The notes beneath the pieces are model-generated. The model had not been told where the DNA came from. It made no database searches and saw only the letters and a program-made list of their open reading frames with translations. This document shows, in pieces, positions 33,258 through 43,917 of a stretch of 64,000 bases of DNA (its first letter is position 1; each line of letters opens with the position of its first letter). The translations under genes and the position numbers were made by a program. The stretch is from contig OX393552.1 in the NCBI GenBank assembly GCA_947650365.1, positions 24,980,164 to 25,044,163 on the forward strand. Reading direction: 5' to 3'. The stretch comes from Chamaelirium japonicum (taxonomy: Eukaryota > Streptophyta > Magnoliopsida > Liliales > Melanthiaceae).

Positions 33258-33899
33258 TAATGGGGTAATTGTGAGTGCAAAATATGGTTAACGCCTGAGA
33301 GTGGGAGCCGCAGCCCTGCCTGAGGTCAATGGAGACAACTATGGGACTCGCATCCATTGCCTAGGGTCCACGAAGATGACTGTGGGACCCGCAACCTTGC
33401 CTGGGGCCTACACGCACTGTCTAGGGGCTAGTGAATCCCCTCCCGGGTATTTACCAGAACCCCGGATATTTCTGGAAATATTTCTAGAATATTTTTCAGA
33501 TAAACCATGACTCTATATATAGCAGACCCGACAAATGTTCCAGATCCAGAATTCCTGATTTCAAATTCTACTTTCTATTTTCCAGAGCTCTCTAAGCCTT
33601 CTGGTTTTCAGACTTCTTCTCCACCCTCAATCTACTTATATAAGCACTTCTCGGCCTGTCGAGATAGGCTGTACTTTCAACAGAGATAGTGGATTCAAAG
33701 GTTGCATCTTACCGTATGGAGACGTAGGCTACGGCCAAACTTCGTCACCACATCCTGTGCCAACTCTCTATTTCTTTCTCTCTATGGTATAGTATCTGAG
33801 TGACAGCTCATCGCTTCACAACATGCCACATCCCAAAGGGTTAAACCTTCAATCGATTGTTAGACGGGGACCGTACGACGACCATAATCCTTCCCCATA
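33258..33899 (+). repeat. 3' LTR of element C, with degenerate polypurine tract
   Basis: ATAATGGGGTAAT precedes the LTR start TGTGAGTGCAAAATATGG at 33270. The sequence then follows the 5' LTR (GTGGGACCCGCAACC, CCCGGATATTT, CTATATATAGCAGACC, the CTTACCGTATGGAGACGTAG leader) and ends at a mutated CCCCATA (33899). The divergence from 21632-22278 is easily visible, so C is much older than A. Confidence 0.87.
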
Positions 33900-34157
33900 C
33901 TACGCAGTGAGTGTTTGCTGAGATAGCATCATTGTCGTTAAGAAGGTTTCAGATAGGCCTCCTCCTTGGATGGCTAGGACTACTGCCAGAGCTTGGTTCG
34001 ACTCCCTGACCCCCAACACAGGATTTGCTGGCAGGGTGGTGCGCTGCGAATTGGGGGGCAGTTGAGCCGGATGTCCGACATTGCAGGTGTTATCGGGTGC
34101 AGTAGCGTTGGACTGGAGTTGCGAGCTCGAACGAGTGTGGTATGGTCCGCCAGCCAT
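33900..34157 (-). pseudogene. gag: Gag N-terminus of element E
   Basis: The frame starts at 34157 (MAGGPYHTRSSSQLQ) and reads 85 codons to TAG at the C insertion site. That stop lies in the target-duplication bases, and the other copy of the duplication keeps the frame open into 21631. Thus E gag was split by C. Its sequence differs from gag of A, B and C at the N-terminus, so E is a separate subfamily. Confidence 0.7.
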
Positions 34158-34347
34158 TACTCTTCAACCGTGTGGTCGTAGTGTTGACTGTTGAACCTGC
34201 TGACCAGTTGACACCCACGGGTCGACTGGTCGGTAGTTAGGGGAGATTACAAATTGGGAGCCCAAGACTGCATAAAGGTGAAATGACTGATCGGTCGTCC
34301 CTTGACGACTGGTCGATCAAGAATTTCAATAGGGAGTCTCGAAGACC

Positions 34348-34371
34348 AAATTCCATAGACGGTGCCAAGAT
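34348..34371 (-). promoter_or_regulatory. Primer-binding site of element E
   Basis: On the minus strand CTTGGCACCGTCTATGGAAT follows the LTR end CCCCACA. It resembles the sites of A, B and C. Confidence 0.7.
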
Positions 34372-35483
34372 TGTGGGGTTTTTTTTTTTTTTTCTGGTTC
34401 AAAGCAGTTCAACTGGAAAGCACAATCTAATAATCCAATGAATAAGTAGACCGGATCCGGTTTACGTGGAAAAACCCTTCTTAATGTCGAAGGGAAAAAA
34501 ACCACGGGGTGGGGTGAGAAATGCACTAATAAGCCAAACGGGTTACAAACTCTCACCCTGACCCACATACACCCTGAAAGGACCAGCCTCCAAAGTGCCG
34601 ACCTCTCAAACTCTCTCTAGCTCTGAAAACCCCAGAAAGCTATGGGCATTACCTCCCCTTTCAGAATTCAGATCCTCTGCTCTGAGGGTGGTGGGTCCCC
34701 TTTTTATAGTTATGCGAGGTGACAGCTGGTGTACTCCGAAAGGGATGGGATTGGTGACGTGCTCCCGCGATCTGCGCAACCATCCTGCGAGTGGGCTACA
34801 TGTCACGTTGCAGGCTTTGGGTAGTTATGGTAGGGGATATTTCCTACTTTACTAGTCGACCGAAAATCTCGGGGCGTGGACTGTCTTTCTGTAACCATCG
34901 TCCGACCGAGATTTTTGGGCATAACTACTGAATGATTTTGATGCGTGACTTTCGGGCCAAATCTTCGCGAGAATGCCAGAGAAGCCTTCGGGCGGAAAAG
35001 GTGGGGTTTCCCTCTGATTTATCTGCACCTTGCCCCATTGGTCGACTCCTTATGGTCGACTGGCTGGTCTACTCCTGATGATGGGTCGACCGGTCGACAC
35101 CCGTGAGTCGTCCGGTCGATCGACTCCTCCTGGTCGACTGGCCGGTTGACTCCTGCTGATACTGGTCGATTAGTGCACGCCTGTGAGTTGCCCGGCTGGT
35201 CGACTCCTTCTGTTCGACTGGCCGGTCGACTGGTCGAAGCCTGTGAGTTGCCCGGCTGGTCAACTCCTTCTGGTCGACCAACTCCTGCTGACTAGTCGAC
35301 TGGTCGACGCCTGTGAGTTACTCGACCGGTCGACTCCTTTTGGTCGACTGATCGATCGACTCATGCTGACTAGTCGACTGGTCACCATCCGTGAGTCGCC
35401 CGGTTGGTCGACTCCTTTGCGTCAACTGATTGGTCATCTTCTCTTGGTCTGCTCTTCTTCCTTCATTTGTTATGGTACACACA
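34372..35483 (-). repeat. 5' LTR of element E
   Basis: Plus-strand borders are TGTGGGG at 34372 and ACACACA at about 35483, which read TGTG...CCCCACA on the minus strand. A minus-strand TATAAAAA box lies at about 34701-34708. A tandem repeat around TGGTCGACTGGTCGACG fills 35035-35440. The right border is uncertain by a few bases, because the partner LTR is missing. Confidence 0.65.
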
Positions 35484-36206
35484 ATATGCATGCATGCTAC
35501 ATTATTTTTTTCACTAGATCGACGCTAGGGGGTCGCGTAGTTGCCATGCTAGATTCATACACGGACGTGTAGAACTTTTCAATGAAAATATTGATATATA
35601 ACACGCATCACTCACGATTTTCAGACCTACTCTTTACTTTCGTTGCGGGCCTCTGCCATAGGATTATTTCCAACATGATGTGGGAATCTCATTGACCAAG
35701 AGCATTTATGCTACCCGATTTTTTTGTTGCACATGCTTATGGCCCAATCAGGGTATACGACGTGGACAATTAAAAAGAAAATAATGGTGCTACACTTGCT
35801 ATCAAACGTATGCTACACTTAGATTCCTCTTCTATTATTCCATTTAATGGTCCACGTGGCACACTCCAATTGGCTTGTAATACCAATCGGGTTAGGTTTA
35901 AACCCATGTAGCCCTGTGTGTACACGTCCGGTGAAATATTCCCCTCGAGCAATATACTCATGCCATGACAGGTTGTTGATTAATATGCCGCCATATGTCT
36001 AACTTATGTCAATAGACAGTGCTTGATGACACCAAAATTTTTATGGCCTCCATCCAAGAACTAAAGTTTAGGCATCTAATCGCGACGCATACGTAACTTT
36101 TAAACATTAATCGTTACTTTCCGCTTGGATTAAACATCGAACACGGTCAATATTATTATTTTATATTCTATATTAAAAATCAAAGACCAAAGTTACAATC
36201 ATCCAC
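35484..36206. other. AT-rich intergenic sequence
   Basis: No feature could be supported on either strand. Confidence 0.5.
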
Positions 36207-36350
36207 TGGGTCCTTTGGCTCGAACAGAGTAGACTAATTTTCAATGGTAAGTTCATTAGTGTCAACGAAGTTAGACGATCTATGATCTCAGCCATTAGGA
36301 TTTGGATTGTCCCTTGGTCGGGATCATTGCAAAAGATTTTTGAAACCGTA
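36207..36350 (+). pseudogene. LINE-type reverse transcriptase C-terminal scrap
   Basis: An open stretch encodes WLEQSRLIFNGKFISVNEV followed by an ...IRIWIVPW end. This resembles the extreme C-terminus of plant LINE or zf-RVT proteins (W-x-I-W-x-x-R-N-x-R-x-F pattern, here mutated). It is very short and lacks other LINE parts, so the call is tentative. Confidence 0.45.
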
Positions 36351-36479
36351 TCATTTCTTGAATAATTAGATTTTAATATAACTGACCAGGGAGCGCCTAA
36401 CCCTCCCTCCCTTAGGAGGAGTTCTCAATATAAAAATAAAAGCTACAATCATCCACTCCAATAAACCATCCCATAACAC

Positions 36480-36787
36480 ACAAGGAGGAGAAAGCATCAT
36501 CTTGAAAGAATGCACTTGTTTACAATATTATCCGCTGAAAATGAATCACTACTATATCCGCAGAGACTAGGAGTCTCCAATATTTTCTTCGCATCTCCGT
36601 GACCATACCCAGTCCCATTGTTTTTCATATGCATAGCTTGTTTTTGCATATGTGCCTCACATGAGGACATACATATACTCTATATATATTTGGCCTATTG
36701 ATCCTAATGAGAGAAGGGGTTCATTCTCTTCTAAATCCTAGCCTCCATCTCTTTCCCCTAGGGTTTGTTGTTGCATAGTATCAGAAC
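36480..36787 (+). repeat. Copia-type LTR end with primer-binding site
   Basis: The end TTGTTGCA (to 36775) is followed by TAGTATCAGAACTAGG, one or two bases from the TGGTATCAGAGC site used by plant Copia elements with initiator tRNA-Met. The upstream 250-300 bp contains TCTATATATATTT and an ATCTCTTTCCCCTAGGG leader, as expected of an LTR. No Copia coding sequence follows. The left border is not determined. Confidence 0.55.
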
Positions 36788-39385
36788 TAGGTTCGCTCCG
36801 GGAGCATCTCCTGAGTGGCCCTACTTCACATGCTAACGCCTCTATCCGCGTGCGGATAGATCCCTGTTGAAACATGCTCTGTATACGGGTGGGTGTTGAG
36901 TGGTTAGTCCCACACCGATAATAAGAGCGGAGATCATTGTCCTTATATACTCGTTGTGCTCTCCTCCCTTCATAAGGTCGATATTTTGGAACACTCCGGG
37001 AGTTGTCACATCCATAATTAATGACCATTTTTTGGGCTAGCACGAGCTGGTGCAAGGATTGGCCGGCCAGACCCCGTTAGCTGGCCTCGTTTCTTATCTA
37101 CTTGTCCTAATGATAAGAAGACAAGAGAGGTGCCTTGCACGCTTGCATTGATAAATAGTAGCGTAAAGAGTTGTTGAACATGAATTCAATGTTTCTAAAT
37201 TTTTCCAAATGTTTAATTATTGGAGATTGTTGTCATCTTCATACATTACTACAAGAATAGGAACAATCCAAGACCTAAAAGAAGAGTGATGCTATTTGGC
37301 CATATTGCGGGTAGTCCGCATCCATGATTTTTCCTCATGGAGGGCATAATTATTAAAAAGTAACTACAGCCGTTGCGTCATAGTTGAACGCTTCCCCATA
37401 AGCGGCGTGACAACGTCCCTACCTTTCCTTCGATCGCGTAGCAAAAGACCTATTAGGATTTTGCATCGAGTGGAGGAGAATTTCGATTCTCGGATTCCTT
37501 TAAAAATCCAGCTTTGATCAGATAAAAATTACCAAATGAGAAAATCAAGTAGTTGGCAAAGGGGTATTGTGAACATTTCAAACTTGAGGGAGAGATTTAG
37601 AACAAAATAAACTATAGGAGGGTTAAGTGTTTTTGAACTGAACTTCAAGGGGGCTATGTGTAACTTAGCTTTGGTTTTTTCCAAAGTGAGAGCCCCCCCC
37701 CCCCCCCCCCCCCCCCCGGGCCCAATGTATGTCCGCTCCTGACCACAGGACAATCTCAAGGGGTGTCCCACGGTGGTGTAGGGGCACGGCCAGAGCTTGG
37801 TGCAAATCCCGATGCACTGAGTCCTAGTCGATGCCCCCACACCAGTGCGGGTTGTCCGCAAAATCATCCCACAATATGTTTAGATAGCATTGCTCTTTAA
37901 AAAAATGAAGTTGCATGTTCCAAATCATACATTTAGTGTGCCTTTAAAAAAGTAAGTAGCTTGTTCTAAATCAATTGCAATACGTAGTTCTAATTGGATT
38001 TTTCTTAAATAAACTAATTAAAATGCTCAATCATCAACTTATTATACAAATCCATGTCATTTGAACATACTAAATTTCATGCCATCATATTTAAACGATC
38101 GCGGGTTCGTCAGTGGGTCTTCTAGAGGGTGTTTTTAGCCTTTTTAAAGTCCATTCATATAGCCGGCCCACCTTTAATTTATCTCTAGTGCGTAAAGAGA
38201 ATTGGGCTTATGCTGAAACGACAAATTACCCCAAGCTTAAATAAAAACAATACTGCACATTAAAAATAGGGTTATTAGTGTAAGACCCCTCTAACCAATC
38301 CAACATTAGGATAAACCCAGTGAAGCTTTTCATTTAAGCTCCAACCCCTCTAACCAACCCAACATTAAGATAAACCCTTCCCCTTTTTTTTAATTCTAAG
38401 ACCACCCTCACACCCTCTCCTCTCTCGATCAACCATGGTAGAGGGCTCGCCAGGTCCGGCGGAGGTGGTCGCAAGTAGCAGTGAAGGAGGCGGAGGCGGC
38501 ATGATTGCGACCGACGGAGGCGATCGCGAACAGCAGTGACGGAGGCGGCAGTGGTGACAGGGGGTTCGGGTTAGGTTTAGGATTGCGATTTTTAGGTCTA
38601 GGGTTCATCCCATGGCCTGTAGATCTCAGGCTAGGGAGATCGATTAGGTTCGGCAATGGCGGCAGCGGTAGGTGGTTCGGTTAGGTTCAACAGTGATGGG
38701 GGGGGGGGGGGGTTCAGTTAGGTCCGTCGGCGGCGAGGTCTGAGCTGAAATGGAAAGGTGGAGATTTTAACACTATAAAATCTCCAAATCATATGGATCA
38801 TAGCCCCTATTTTTCATTATTAGCATTTAGTTCAACAATATTAATCAACTGGGACAAGAAAATCATTATTTCATCAAACTTGCTTCTAATGTTATAGTTA
38901 TTCTTGTATAATGTTCTCAGTAATGTTAATATGATTTTTATCAACCTATTTTCCTTCTCAATATCTACCAAATTATTTCTCGTAGCACTCTTATAAGTTT
39001 TCTCTAAGTCAATGAAAAATATATGATTTTTTTTTCTCTTTTTTCTAAAACTTCATGTTAGTTCTCGCAGGTAAAAATTAGCCTCAATTATTGACATATT
39101 AAATAGAAATTTATTTTCATAATTCCTTTTTTTTTTCTTAACCTTTGTCTACCGCCCTATCTAGAATTTGAAGGTATGAATTGTTTAATCCGACAACAGT
39201 TTGGGTAATTTTGCACATGATCCATTTCCTTACATATAGGGTACTATAGTGCTTCTTTTTCAATCATTTGGCATCGCCTTTGTTGGTAGGATTCATTTAG
39301 TAAATCAATTAATCAATAACTAAGTTTCTTCTAAGTTTTCTCCAACTTTTTATTAGTATCCGGTTGCGGCTTAAATCCTTACTTG
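36788..39385. other. Intergenic sequence, no gene seen
   Basis: 36860-37030 contains a GTCCCACACCGATAATAAGAG...TTATATACTCG motif often seen in LTR promoters. A run of 25 C lies at 37693-37717 and a run of 15 G at about 38698-38712. (GGAGGCGG)-like triplets occur at 38455-38560. Nothing coding is supported. Confidence 0.55.
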
Positions 39386-39885
39386 TTTGCATGGACATTA
39401 GGACGTGTTTGGTTGCCCAAAAGTGTTGTTCGAAGTAGCTGAGATCTGAAGTTTGGTTGGTCGGAAGTCGAAGTAAAAATTGGGACTTTATGGGCCCCTC
39501 CACTTCCTTAAAGTATGCAAGTGTGACTTTCGGCCCAAAAAGCTCCAAAGTCATACTTCGGGGTTGTTGGGGAAGCATTAAAATCGCCATATCATCACAT
39601 CACTTTTCCAAACCTATGTATCGAATCAACTCTCTCCTCATGGGAGAACAATACAGGAAAATCCCAAGTTCATTCTCCCCGGCCCCGACCATTGATCATT
39701 CTCCCAATGTCGTCCCCGACCGTTCGTTCTCCCAACATCGTCCCTGACCATTGTTCGTTCTCTCGGCGTTGGCCTAGATCACCGTTTGTCCTATCGAGAG
39801 ACTGTCTCCAGATCATCATTCATCCACCTAACGCCAGCCCCAACCATGCCCGTCCTCCTAGAACTGACCCCGACCACGGTTCGTC
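39386..39885. repeat. MITE-like segment and degenerate CCCGACC minisatellite
   Basis: 39390-39600 has the GACGTGTTTGGTTGCCCAAAA start common among plant MITEs. From about 39680 a loose repeat of about 45 bp (CCCGACCATTGTTCGTTCTC type) begins and continues after the solo LTR at 41846-41900, so the LTR inserted into this minisatellite. Confidence 0.55.
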
Positions 39886-39890
39886 ATCCC

Positions 39891-41840
39891 TGTTGGAATT
39901 GGATCCGCTAATCAGAGTCGCAGCGAAAGCAAAAGAAAGATCCGAAGATTATACTGTGTATGTTTCATTACAATTAATTCTACAAAACAATCTACATGCA
40001 AATTTATGATCTTAGCATATGTGCGGACACCCTAGAGGCATACTACGATCTACGGAAGACATGCATGCATCTAGTTAGGTGTTTAGAATCATCATACCTT
40101 ATGGATCTATGATCCGGAGATGACGGAATGATGAAGAACCGCACTTGAATCGCAAGGGAAACTGTCGGATAGCACCTTGTCCTTTGCGAATTGAAGAATC
40201 CTCGAAATCCCGTCTCTGAGTGCAGGGATTACGAGCCGACGGAGGAATCCGTTGCGAATACGATGGCGAGGTGCGAGATTTTCTCCTCCTCTTTCTCCTT
40301 TCTTCCTTCTCCTTCCTTCCTCTTCCTTCTCCCTTCTTCTTCCTCTCTTTTCCTTGGCCGAAACCACAAAGGAGGTGGCTAAAGGGGGGTCGGATTTTCT
40401 GGAGGAGAGGAGGCTTATGGCCGGCCCTCCCCCTCCCTATTTTCTTTATAGGGCCGGTCTCCCAAAGCCTCAAGGAACCTTGGGCCGGCCCCTAGGTGGA
40501 TAGGGATAAGGGGGGGCGGTTTTAGGGATTCCGGGTGTCTATCGTGAAGCCCGGACGAAAACGCCCTTCGCGAAAAGCGAAAAACTGAAAGAGAGACTGA
40601 GTGAGGTGCGCTACTCGGAATCGAGTTCCGTCAGTGCCTATGAGCTCCTGGAATTATTCCGCTTATTTTAAGATCCATATTTAATTTGTTCTAAGCCATA
40701 TTTCAGTATTTACCAAAATACCCCTACGACTCGTAACACACGTGAATTAGGTTATTAGGCTTCGGGCTTGCGCTCCATCGCGCTACTTTGCATCCAACGT
40801 ATCCAACTAGGTCGGGGAACAATTCCTATGTGCAACGACACGGTGGAACATTCAGGGTTTGGGATCTCTAGCTCCAACCGGATCCCTGATTAACTGTTTC
40901 GGTGACACACCGAAAGTTTTGTTAATCAGCCTTAATCCGATTAACCCGTGTAGCCACCCAGAGTGCGACGCGAGTTAAACTCTAGTGATCCTAAACTTAT
41001 GCTACTCCCTCGTAACCCTGTTCTCTACTATACTCCAATAATCCTTAGTCCCTCCTATTACTGGTGCCATGATACGACTCGGGCGGTGGGGAGCACCGTC
41101 AGATCCCGATCGATCATCTGACTAGGGTTTGATGACTTGTCATCTATAACACCACACATCTTCCGGTGCTATGCCTAGCATCCGGAACGTCGTTAGTCAT
41201 ACTGACAACCACCAGGCCTGGGTTAACTATGTGGACAGATTGACTCATCAAAACGCACCCATCCAACACTGGACGTCGGATAACCTGTAGGGATTACATG
41301 TCACTCAAGCGTCAGCCGGGTAACCCAACGTATCGTGGTATTGGACTATGGAAGGTCCGCACACGTTGGCACATCAAAGCACCACATAACTGGTTGGCCC
41401 AGTGTACATGGTCCCTCAGGGTTAACGACGGATTATCTATAGTAGTAAGACGGTTTCTGCACCAGTGTCTGAATCACTGAACTGTGCACCATCTTGGTTC
41501 CTGTTCAACACGATCATCGTGCTTGGTCAGGTAAATGGGAATCCCACGTTTCTGTGGTGGAAACTTCACTACATCCTCTACCTTCCAACAGCTTGTTCTC
41601 GGTGAAGCGACCGGCATCACCTAAGCTGTGAACTAGTTCTAGGTCTATACAGAACTGGTCCACTGGGTCTCCCAAGCATGGATCCTCATGCGCCTCAGTG
41701 GCCTACTGTGTTCCCTAGGGTCCTTTTATTATATGAGTATTATCATATACCATAGTAGTATTCTAATTAAAGCAATAACCAAAGTCATCTTTATTAATGT
41801 TAATACAGAAAATCCACGCTTAGGACACACAGTTACAACA
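39891..41840 (-). mobile_element. Solo LTR (1,950 bp) with target duplication ATCCC
   Basis: Ends TGTTGGAATTGG and CAGTTACAACA are inverted TGTTG/CAACA termini, and ATCCC is present at 39886-39890 and 41841-41845. There is no internal coding domain or second LTR. A TATAAAGAAAAT box on the minus strand at about 40438-40450 suggests minus orientation. A CT-rich stretch (40275-40370) lies behind it. The superfamily could not be decided. Confidence 0.87.
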
Positions 41841-41960
41841 ATCCCAACGCTGGCCCTAATCACTGTTCGTCCTCCTGATGCCGACCTCAATCACTTTCAT
41901 ACGTATCACTTCTTGGCAAAACAAGAGGACTGGTAGAAGTCTAGAAATCAGCATGCTCAC

Positions 41961-42106
41961 TTTTTTTTTTTTTGAGAACCTTTCAACGTCTCATTTGAGG
42001 GAGGGTTATGGCAGCCCCCTACAAGTTACTTAATTTTGATGTAAGTAGAAATCGATCCATACCAACCCCCCGAGACGTTACCAACTCACCTAGTTGGCAC
42101 TTACTC
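41961..42106 (-). mobile_element. tRNA-derived SINE (about 146 bp)
   Basis: On the minus strand it starts with an A-box-like TAGGTGAGTTGG and a B-box-like GGATCGATTTC (Pol III promoter) and ends with GGTTCTC and a poly-A tail (poly-T at 41961-41973 on the plus strand). TGCTCAC plus T bases flank both sides (41954-41960 and 42107-42116), a target duplication of at least 7 bp. It is short and noncoding, and would depend on LINE enzymes. Confidence 0.8.
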
Positions 42107-42237
42107 TGCTCACTTTCTAGCAATCAAACAACTAAACTGGAAAATCCCATATCATGGAAGTGTTAGTTCCATGAGTTCTCCCACTTCCTCAATAATTGGG
42201 GCAACTAGACACACCCTTAGGAAAAACCAGGCGCCAG

Positions 42238-42538
42238 TAGGGGTGGGACTTGGGTGGGTTTGACCCGAACCCGATCCGCCCAACCCGAACAATGAACAAA
42301 CATGGGCAAAGCTAGTTAAAAACTTGGACGGGTTTGGGCACCGATCTTCCCAACCCCGACGAACCCGAGGAATTGAGACACTAAGGTTGAATGCTTTGGT
42401 AGTTTTTTATTGAACCCGAGCAACTAGAATGGGCAAGCACGGGTTGGGCTTCCACATGTTCCACAGGCAAAACGGGTTAAGGTTTGTGATCGGGTTGGGC
42501 ATGGACAGACCCTTCAACCTGCCCAAGTCCCACCCTTA
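42238..42538. mobile_element. hAT-type MITE (301 bp), target duplication GGCGCCAG
   Basis: Inverted ends TAGGGGTGGGACTTGGG and CCCAAGTCCCACCCTTA are flanked by the 8-bp duplication GGCGCCAG (42230-42237 and 42539-42546). Eight bases are typical of hAT transposition. The interior carries AACCCGA/CGGGTT motifs in both directions. Confidence 0.93.
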
Positions 42539-42703
42539 GGCGCCAGTGGTGTGGAGAAATTTTTTTTTGACTGCTTGTATAACCGGTTCGATGACCTCAC
42601 AGTAAAAACTCGTGCGTCCAAGCTTTATCATAAGAGAAATGATATTCAAACAGAAAGCGTTTACCGATTCCTGGCATCCATTCAGTGTCCCTCTGCCTTT
42701 TCT

Positions 42704-43189
42704 TAGGGCTGGTAATTTTGGACCAGACACAACAGACCCACTAAATTAGCGGGTCTGGATCTGGGTTAAACGGGTTTGACTCGTAAATTGATCGACACGA
42801 CTAGCCCGATTAGTAAACGGGTCGGGTGTAGGTTTTGTCTATGACCTGTTTGACCTGTTTAAGACCCGTTTTAAATTCAATGGGTCGGGTCTACCCGGTA
42901 TCCGATCACAGCGTGATGTGGCAAGTAATGTGATTCACTGGTCAGCGATGGGTTTAACAGACGATTATGATCAGGACACCCATGATAGAGAGTTGCAACA
43001 AAATATAAGATTAAAAAATAAATATTTAAACAGGTCTTAGCAGGTCTACCCGTTTATAAATGAGTCGAGTACTGATTTAGGGTCTAGACACGATTAGCTC
43101 AACGGATGGGGTATGGGTTTGTGGGTTTTGGACACGATACAAAACCGGACCGACACGAACACGACACGACCCGACCCATTGCAAGCCCA
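42704..43189. mobile_element. hAT-type MITE, diverged copy of the GGGTCGGGTC family
   Basis: TAGGGCTGGTAATTTTGG at the left and GACCCATTGCAAGCCCA at the right are altered forms of the TAGGGCTGGCAATTT/CCATTGCCACCCCTA ends of the copies at 49930 and 50457. A clear target duplication is not visible. About 110 bp at 42897-43010 interrupt the family sequence. Confidence 0.7.
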
Positions 43190-43405
43190 CTGTCGCTCCA
43201 GGCTGTGTGATTCACTGATCAGGGCTAGATGAAATGGACGGCTGTGATCACGATAGTCATTCGTAAGAACTTGACGATAAGATCACCGTCATTGGATAAT
43301 TGACGGTGATCTTTCTATGGAACTTTAAAGGTTCGAGTTTTGGATTGTCTAGTCTAGCGGACTATCTTAGATTACTTCCACAAAAAAGAAAAACAAAAAA
43401 CTTAA

Positions 43406-43637
43406 GGGTAAATTACACATAGACCGCCTGTAGTATGGCTGATTATCAATTTCACCCCCTCATGTTTAAAACCCTATAAATACCTCCCTATAGTTTGAAA
43501 AGCCATACACATAGACCCCTCTGGAGGAGGCAAGTGATGTGTTTTTCAAACTATAGGGGGGCATTTGTAGGGTTTTAAACTTAAGCGGGTGTAAGTGATA
43601 ATTGGTCAAACGACAGGGGTCTATGCGTAATTTACTC
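43406..43637. mobile_element. Mutator-type MITE (232 bp), target duplication AAAACTTAA
   Basis: GGGTAAATTACACATAGACC and GGTCTATGCGTAATTTACTC are inverted ends, with the nine bases AAAACTTAA at 43397-43405 and 43638-43646. It is nearly palindromic throughout. Confidence 0.9.
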
Positions 43638-43917
43638 AAAACTTAATGGTAAATAGTATTTATCTTTATCATAAGGTTTATCCATGCACCAAATTTAAAC
43701 ACGTGGCGCGCTAGGATTGGTGCACGCTACCCGTCATTGAAGCACAGGCCACCAACATTTTTTTTTTCCCCAGTGGCGTGACCCACAACTCAGGGACTGA
43801 CCGCACGTGCGGACAAATCCTCCACGTCCGATCACCAGGTTGGGAGGAGACGTTGAAAGCGTACGAAATTTAGCACCGCCACGTGACACTGCCACCGCGC
43901 AGCAAAGGATAAAACAA

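Larger units (their letters stand above)
21632..33899 (+). mobile_element. LTR retrotransposon C: decayed, pol-less, B-related, inserted in E
   Basis: The 5' LTR (21632-22278), a primer-binding site, broken gag, 200-bp repeats shared with B, about 5.7 kb of other tandem repeats and the 3' LTR (33270-33899) form one element. It is interrupted by solo LTR D. No protease, RT or integrase is found between gag (ends about 26320) and the repeats, so C, like A, is a gag-type derivative lacking pol. Flanks CTGTG (21627-21631) and CTACG (33900-33904) are a diverged target duplication. Both could derive from CTGCG by C-to-T and G-to-A changes. LTR ends have decayed (TGTGAG ... CCCCATA on the right). 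Confidence 0.85.

Noticed and set aside
36738..37055. 105-codon minus-strand ORF near the Copia primer-binding site
   Set aside because: It crosses the LTR end and primer-binding site and has no Copia gag or pol motif.
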